Below are positions 6,366 to 9,138 of a stretch of 9,138 nucleotides of DNA, one piece after another (position 1 is the first letter of the stretch; the number at the start of each line of letters is the position of its first letter). The notes beneath the pieces are model-generated. The model was not told the origin of the DNA. It searched no databases and was given only the letters and a program-made list of their open reading frames with translations. The stretch is taken from positions 1 through 9,138 of the forward strand of contig QMZD01000048.1 of NCBI GenBank assembly GCA_003662985.1. The letters run 5' to 3'. The translations under genes and the position numbers were made by a program. Source of the DNA: Archaeoglobales archaeon. Lineage in GTDB: Archaea > Halobacteriota > Archaeoglobi > Archaeoglobales > Archaeoglobaceae.

Positions 6366-6390
6366 AAAAGATGGAAAAGATGGAAAAGCG
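6366..6390 (+). repeat. 9-bp tandem repeat at the second moeA start
   Basis: AAAAGATGG occurs at 6366-6374 and 6375-6383, followed by AAAAGCG. Each copy supplies an ATG, so the duplication gives two alternative methionine starts (6371 and 6380) and a KMEKMEKR-like N-terminus. Confidence 0.65.
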
Positions 6391-8344
6391 TAAAAAGGTG
6401 TTTAGGGATCTGATTTCTGTTGAGGATGCCATCTCTATTGTTGAGAATTTTCAACTAAAGCGTGAAACCGAAAAGATCAGTCTTGAGAATGCTCTGGCCA
6501 GAGTTGTTGCCAGAGATTACGAGGCTGAGATCGATGTGCCGCCATTCGACCGCTCTACGATGGATGGGTATGCTGTGGTGGCTGAAGATACATTCGAGGC
6601 TGATGAAGATTCACCTGTGAAGCTGAAGGTCAAGGGAAGGATTGGTGCAGGTGATTTTTCAGCATTGGAGGTTAAGAAAGGCGAATCGATTGAAATAGCA
6701 ACCGGAGCACCAATTCCAAAGGGGGCGAATGCTATAGTGATGGAAGAGTACACCTCCGAAGATAACGGGTGGGTTAGCATTTTCAAAGCTGTCGCTCCTG
6801 GAGAGAACATAATGTTTGCTGGAGCCGACATCATGGCTGGAGAGATGATAGTGAGGGAGGGAACGGTTCTCTCGCCCAGAGAAATCGGCGTGCTGAGCGC
6901 TGTGGGAATACCTGAGGTTGAAGTCTACAGAAGGCCAAGGATTGCTGTCTTTTCGACGGGCAACGAGCTTGTTAAGCCGGGTGAAAGGCTTGGTAGCGGT
7001 AAAATTTACGATGTAAATTCCTATACCCTTATCAACTCGATAAGGGAAGATGGAGGCGAAGCGGTATTCCTTGGGATAGCCAGAGACAACGCTGGGGAAA
7101 TAAGGGAGATGGTACAAAAGGCTTTGGACTTCGACATCATCATCTGCTCTGGTGGAACCTCCGCAGGGGCGGGAGATATGATATACAGAATACTCGATGA
7201 ATGGGAGCCGGGAGTTCTCGCTCACGGCATATCGGTTCGCCCCGGAAAGCCAACTATAATAGCCTCACTGAACGGCAAACCAGCCTTTGGCCTCCCAGGA
7301 AATCCAACGTCTGCTTTGATGATCTACAAGATCTTCGTGAGTCCACTTATAAGGAGACTCTCTGGCTTGGGGAAAGGGAAAGGTTTGGAGATCGAAGCGA
7401 GGTTGTCGACCAAGGTTTTCTCCTCGCCGGGCAGAACAGAATTCCTGCCGGTAAATCTCGTGAGGGGCAAAGAGGGTTTTTCAGCCTATCCGGTTGCCGG
7501 ACATTACTCTGGGGCGATAACATCACTCGCCGAGACGGATGGTCTTATTCAAATAGATTCGAACAAGGTAATAGCTGAGGAAGGAGAGAAGGTTGTAGTT
7601 CAGCTTTTCAGTGAGGAAATAAAGCCAGCAGACTTGATGGTGATAGGCAGTCACTGCATCGGGATAGATGTCATCTTCAAGTTGATGAGAGATAAAAACC
7701 CGGAGCTCAGATTTAAGATAATTAATGTGGGATCTTCTGGAGGAATTGCTGCTGTAAAGAGAGGCGAAGCCGACATAGCAGGTATACATCTGCTGGATGA
7801 GAGCGGAGAGTACAACATCCCCTATTTGAAAAAGTATGGAGTCAAAGACGCTGTCCTAGTTAAAGGTTATCTGAGGGATCAGGGAATCATCGTGGCAAAG
7901 GGAAATCCCCTTGGAATAAAGAGCGTAAGGGATATCGTTGAGAAAGGGGCTACAATCGTAAACAGAAACAGGGGTTCTGGAACAAGGATCCTCTTCGACA
8001 TGTACCTGAAAGAAGTCGCTGAGGATATTGGTCAGGATTTCAAATCTTTAACTCAGTGCATAAAGGGTTACAACATCGAGGCCAAATCCCACACCTCCGT
8101 TGCAGTTGCGGTTCTGATGGGGAAGGCCGACGCCGGGATAGGCATAAGGACTGTGGCAGAAAGATATGGCTTGGACTTCATTCCGTTGAGAGGAGAGGAG
8201 TACGATTTCCTGATTCCAAAGGAAAGATTCGAGATGGAAAAAATTAAGGAGTTTTTGAATGTATTAAACTCGGAAACTTTCAGCAAGGCCCTTCCTGCAG
8301 GCTTAAAGGCGTATGAAAGAACCGGAGAGGTAATTGAACTTTAA
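6371..8344 (+). CDS. moeA: MoeA fused to a periplasmic-binding-protein-like domain
   Basis: This protein of about 657 residues joins a complete MoeA (about 10-415) to a C-terminal domain of about 225 residues (418-642). The fusion is known in archaea and often labelled MoeA/LysR-substrate-binding. MoeA motifs, numbered from ATG 6371, are VPPFDRSTMDGYA (56-68), ATGAPIP (110-116), STGNELV (195-201), CSGGTSAGAGD (259-269), RPGKP (290-294) and LPGNP (308-312). The last is canonical, while RPGKP has Arg for the first Lys. The C-terminal domain resembles oxyanion-binding solute proteins: GSHCIG (426-431), GSSGG (454-458), NRNRGSGTR (531-539) and GKADAGIGI (584-592). There is no signal peptide, so it acts in the cytoplasm, perhaps presenting or sensing molybdate or tungstate. 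Starts at GTG 6362 or ATG 6380 are possible; 6371 has the GGTGA site. The gene follows the first moeA directly. Confidence 0.92.
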   Translation: MEKMEKRKKVFRDLISVEDAISIVENFQLKRETEKISLENALARVVARDYEAEIDVPPFDRSTMDGYAVVAEDTFEADEDSPVKLKVKGRIGAGDFSALEVKKGESIEIATGAPIPKGANAIVMEEYTSEDNGWVSIFKAVAPGENIMFAGADIMAGEMIVREGTVLSPREIGVLSAVGIPEVEVYRRPRIAVFSTGNELVKPGERLGSGKIYDVNSYTLINSIREDGGEAVFLGIARDNAGEIREMVQKALDFDIIICSGGTSAGAGDMIYRILDEWEPGVLAHGISVRPGKPTIIASLNGKPAFGLPGNPTSALMIYKIFVSPLIRRLSGLGKGKGLEIEARLSTKVFSSPGRTEFLPVNLVRGKEGFSAYPVAGHYSGAITSLAETDGLIQIDSNKVIAEEGEKVVVQLFSEEIKPADLMVIGSHCIGIDVIFKLMRDKNPELRFKIINVGSSGGIAAVKRGEADIAGIHLLDESGEYNIPYLKKYGVKDAVLVKGYLRDQGIIVAKGNPLGIKSVRDIVEKGATIVNRNRGSGTRILFDMYLKEVAEDIGQDFKSLTQCIKGYNIEAKSHTSVAVAVLMGKADAGIGIRTVAERYGLDFIPLRGEEYDFLIPKERFEMEKIKEFLNVLNSETFSKALPAGLKAYERTGEVIEL

Positions 8345-8365
8345 ATCGAGCTTTAAATCGAGCTT
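8339..8365 (+). repeat. 12-bp tandem duplication across the second moeA stop codon
   Basis: CTTTAAATCGAG occurs at 8339-8350 and 8351-8362, followed by CTT. The stop codon TAA (8342-8344) lies in the first copy, so the duplication straddles the gene end as at mptA. Confidence 0.8.
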
Positions 8366-8410
8366 AGATGGAGATTTTATTTTTTTAGCAATTTTTTGAG
8401 AATCTAAGCT
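8361..8410 (+). terminator. Inverted repeat with T-rich loop, probable terminator of the moeA pair
   Basis: AGCTTAGAT (8361-8369) and ATCTAAGCT (8402-8410) are a perfect 9-bp inverted repeat around a 32-nt loop. The loop holds two T-rich tracts (about 8374-8386 and 8392-8397). Archaeal RNA polymerase terminates at oligo-T tracts, so the T-runs alone could stop transcription 30-50 nt after the moeA stop. The flanking stem is unusual because the T-runs sit in the loop rather than after it. Confidence 0.55.
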
Positions 8411-8411
8411 A

Positions 8412-8424
8412 AATTTTAAATATT
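8412..8424 (+). promoter_or_regulatory. TATA-like promoter of the luciferase-like oxidoreductase gene
   Basis: ATTTTAAATATTT at 8412-8424 is centred about 36 bp before the ATG at 8454. This predicts a short leader of about 10 nt, consistent with a weak ribosome site GGTG at 8445-8448, five nt before the ATG. The box immediately follows the 3' arm of the preceding inverted repeat. Confidence 0.45.
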
Positions 8425-8453
8425 TGGTAAAAGTCCTTTTATCTGGTGGTAGA

Positions 8454-9138
8454 ATGGAAAAGAATTTGAAATTCAGCATGCTTCTGCCCTATCCCGCTCC
8501 AGAACCGATAGAAAGGCTATTCAGACTTGTTGAAAGGATGCAGAACTATCCCATCGATTCGATCTGGCTGCCAGATCATTTGCTGATGTATCCGAAGGGT
8601 TATTGTCCAGATGTGTGGAGCATTATCTCTGCTTTGGCTGTAAAAACCCACTAAAGCTTGGTACTGGGGTTACATGCCCGCATAGGAGGCATCCAGCCGT
8701 TTTTGCCCAGATGACTGCAACGATTGAACATCTTTCTACTGGGGGATTATCCGTAGGAATAGGGGCTGGAGAAGCGATGAACCTCGATCCCTTCGGCATA
8801 GAATGGAGAAAAAAGCCGGTAAAGAAAATGGTAGAGTTTATTGAAGTTTGCAGACTTCTATGGAACAGTGGAGAGGCAAGGAAGGTAAGCTACGAGGGCG
8901 AATTTTACAGGCTAGATAACGCCTATCTCCAGATAAAGCCAAATCGAAAGATTCCGTTTTATATCGGTGCAAACGGTAAGAGGACGAGGTTTATCGCAGG
9001 AATGATTGCTGAAGGATGGATCCCCATAGGGGAGAGCCCTAGAACGTATGCGAAGAATCTGGAGGATGTAAGGGAAGGGGCAAAGAAAGCAGGAAGAAGT
9101 ATTGAGGAAATTGATAGAGCTTTGCAGATCTACACAGC
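8454..9138 (+). pseudogene. F420-dependent luciferase-like (LLM class) oxidoreductase, frameshifted and cut by the window edge
   Basis: The first frame runs from ATG 8454 for 66 codons, ending ALAVKTH and a TAA at 8652-8654. The homologous sequence resumes at once in the frame one base back, with KLGTGVTCPHRRHPAV from 8654, and stays open to the window end (161 more codons). The two halves join where LLM-family proteins read A-x-x-T-x-x-L-K-L-G-T-G-V-T, so this is one gene with a net loss of one base (mod 3) near 8642-8652. Family features are LPYPAPEPIERLF near the N-terminus, WLPDHLL (39-45), and GIGAGEAMNLDPFG (8753-8794), typical of archaeal F420-dependent enzymes related to Mer (methylene-tetrahydromethanopterin reductase) and F420-dependent dehydrogenases. 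The break falls beside an A5 and a C3 run, so a sequencing error, a true mutation or recoding are all possible. The rest of the gene shows no decay. The substrate is unknown. An upstream TTG (8424) is unlikely as start. Confidence 0.82.

Noticed and set aside
6659..7225. 188-codon open frame on the minus strand
   Set aside because: It is antisense to the MoeA domain of the second moeA, and its translation shows no family features.
8640..8660. Programmed -1 frameshift in the LLM oxidoreductase
   Set aside because: Only the P-site codon AAA can slip well; the A-site ACC cannot re-pair as AAC, no convincing downstream stimulator was seen, and this enzyme family is not known to need recoding. 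I kept it as an alternative, not a call.

Overview
The window looks like a euryarchaeal chromosome, most likely from the Archaeoglobales. That placement is inference from gene content and style. A GTP cyclohydrolase of the MptA type (tetrahydromethanopterin synthesis) and an F420-type luciferase-like oxidoreductase occur together. Two MoeA paralogues are present, one carrying the C-terminal periplasmic-binding-protein-like domain typical of archaea. Several genes have a TATA-like box centred 26-27 bp before the start codon, as expected for leaderless archaeal transcripts. I saw no tRNA, rRNA or CRISPR array.

Left part (1-1343). A minus-strand gene probably begins at 39 and leaves the window; only 13 codons and its promoter are visible. 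An apparently intact insertion sequence (102-1339, 1238 bp) follows. It has 12-bp perfect terminal inverted repeats, a 4-bp ATTA target duplication and one DDE transposase gene (284-1321). Inside it lie a 72-nt stretch without a single G and a perfect 8-bp hairpin just before the transposase start. The element sits almost exactly in the middle of what was a divergent intergenic region of about 126 bp.

Middle (1344-4997). A D-isomer-specific 2-hydroxyacid dehydrogenase (1408-2352) and mptA (2433-3368) each have their own TATA-like box. After 36 bp comes a gene for a secreted, C-terminally membrane-anchored protein with two phospholipase D HKD motifs (3405-4997).

Right part (4998-9138). Two moeA genes (5058-6365 and about 6371-8344) form a tightly coupled pair for inserting molybdenum or tungsten into molybdopterin. 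The second ends in a domain resembling oxyanion-binding proteins. An inverted repeat with a T-rich loop (8361-8410) separates the pair from an F420-dependent luciferase-like oxidoreductase gene. That gene starts at 8454, is broken by a one-base frame change near 8645-8654, and runs off the right edge.

There is no clear evidence of an undescribed multi-gene system. The points most worth a second look are the frameshift in the last gene, the complementary motif changes in the two MoeA proteins, a recurring pattern of short tandem duplications (9, 12 or 13 bp) at gene ends and linkers, and the hairpin before the transposase.
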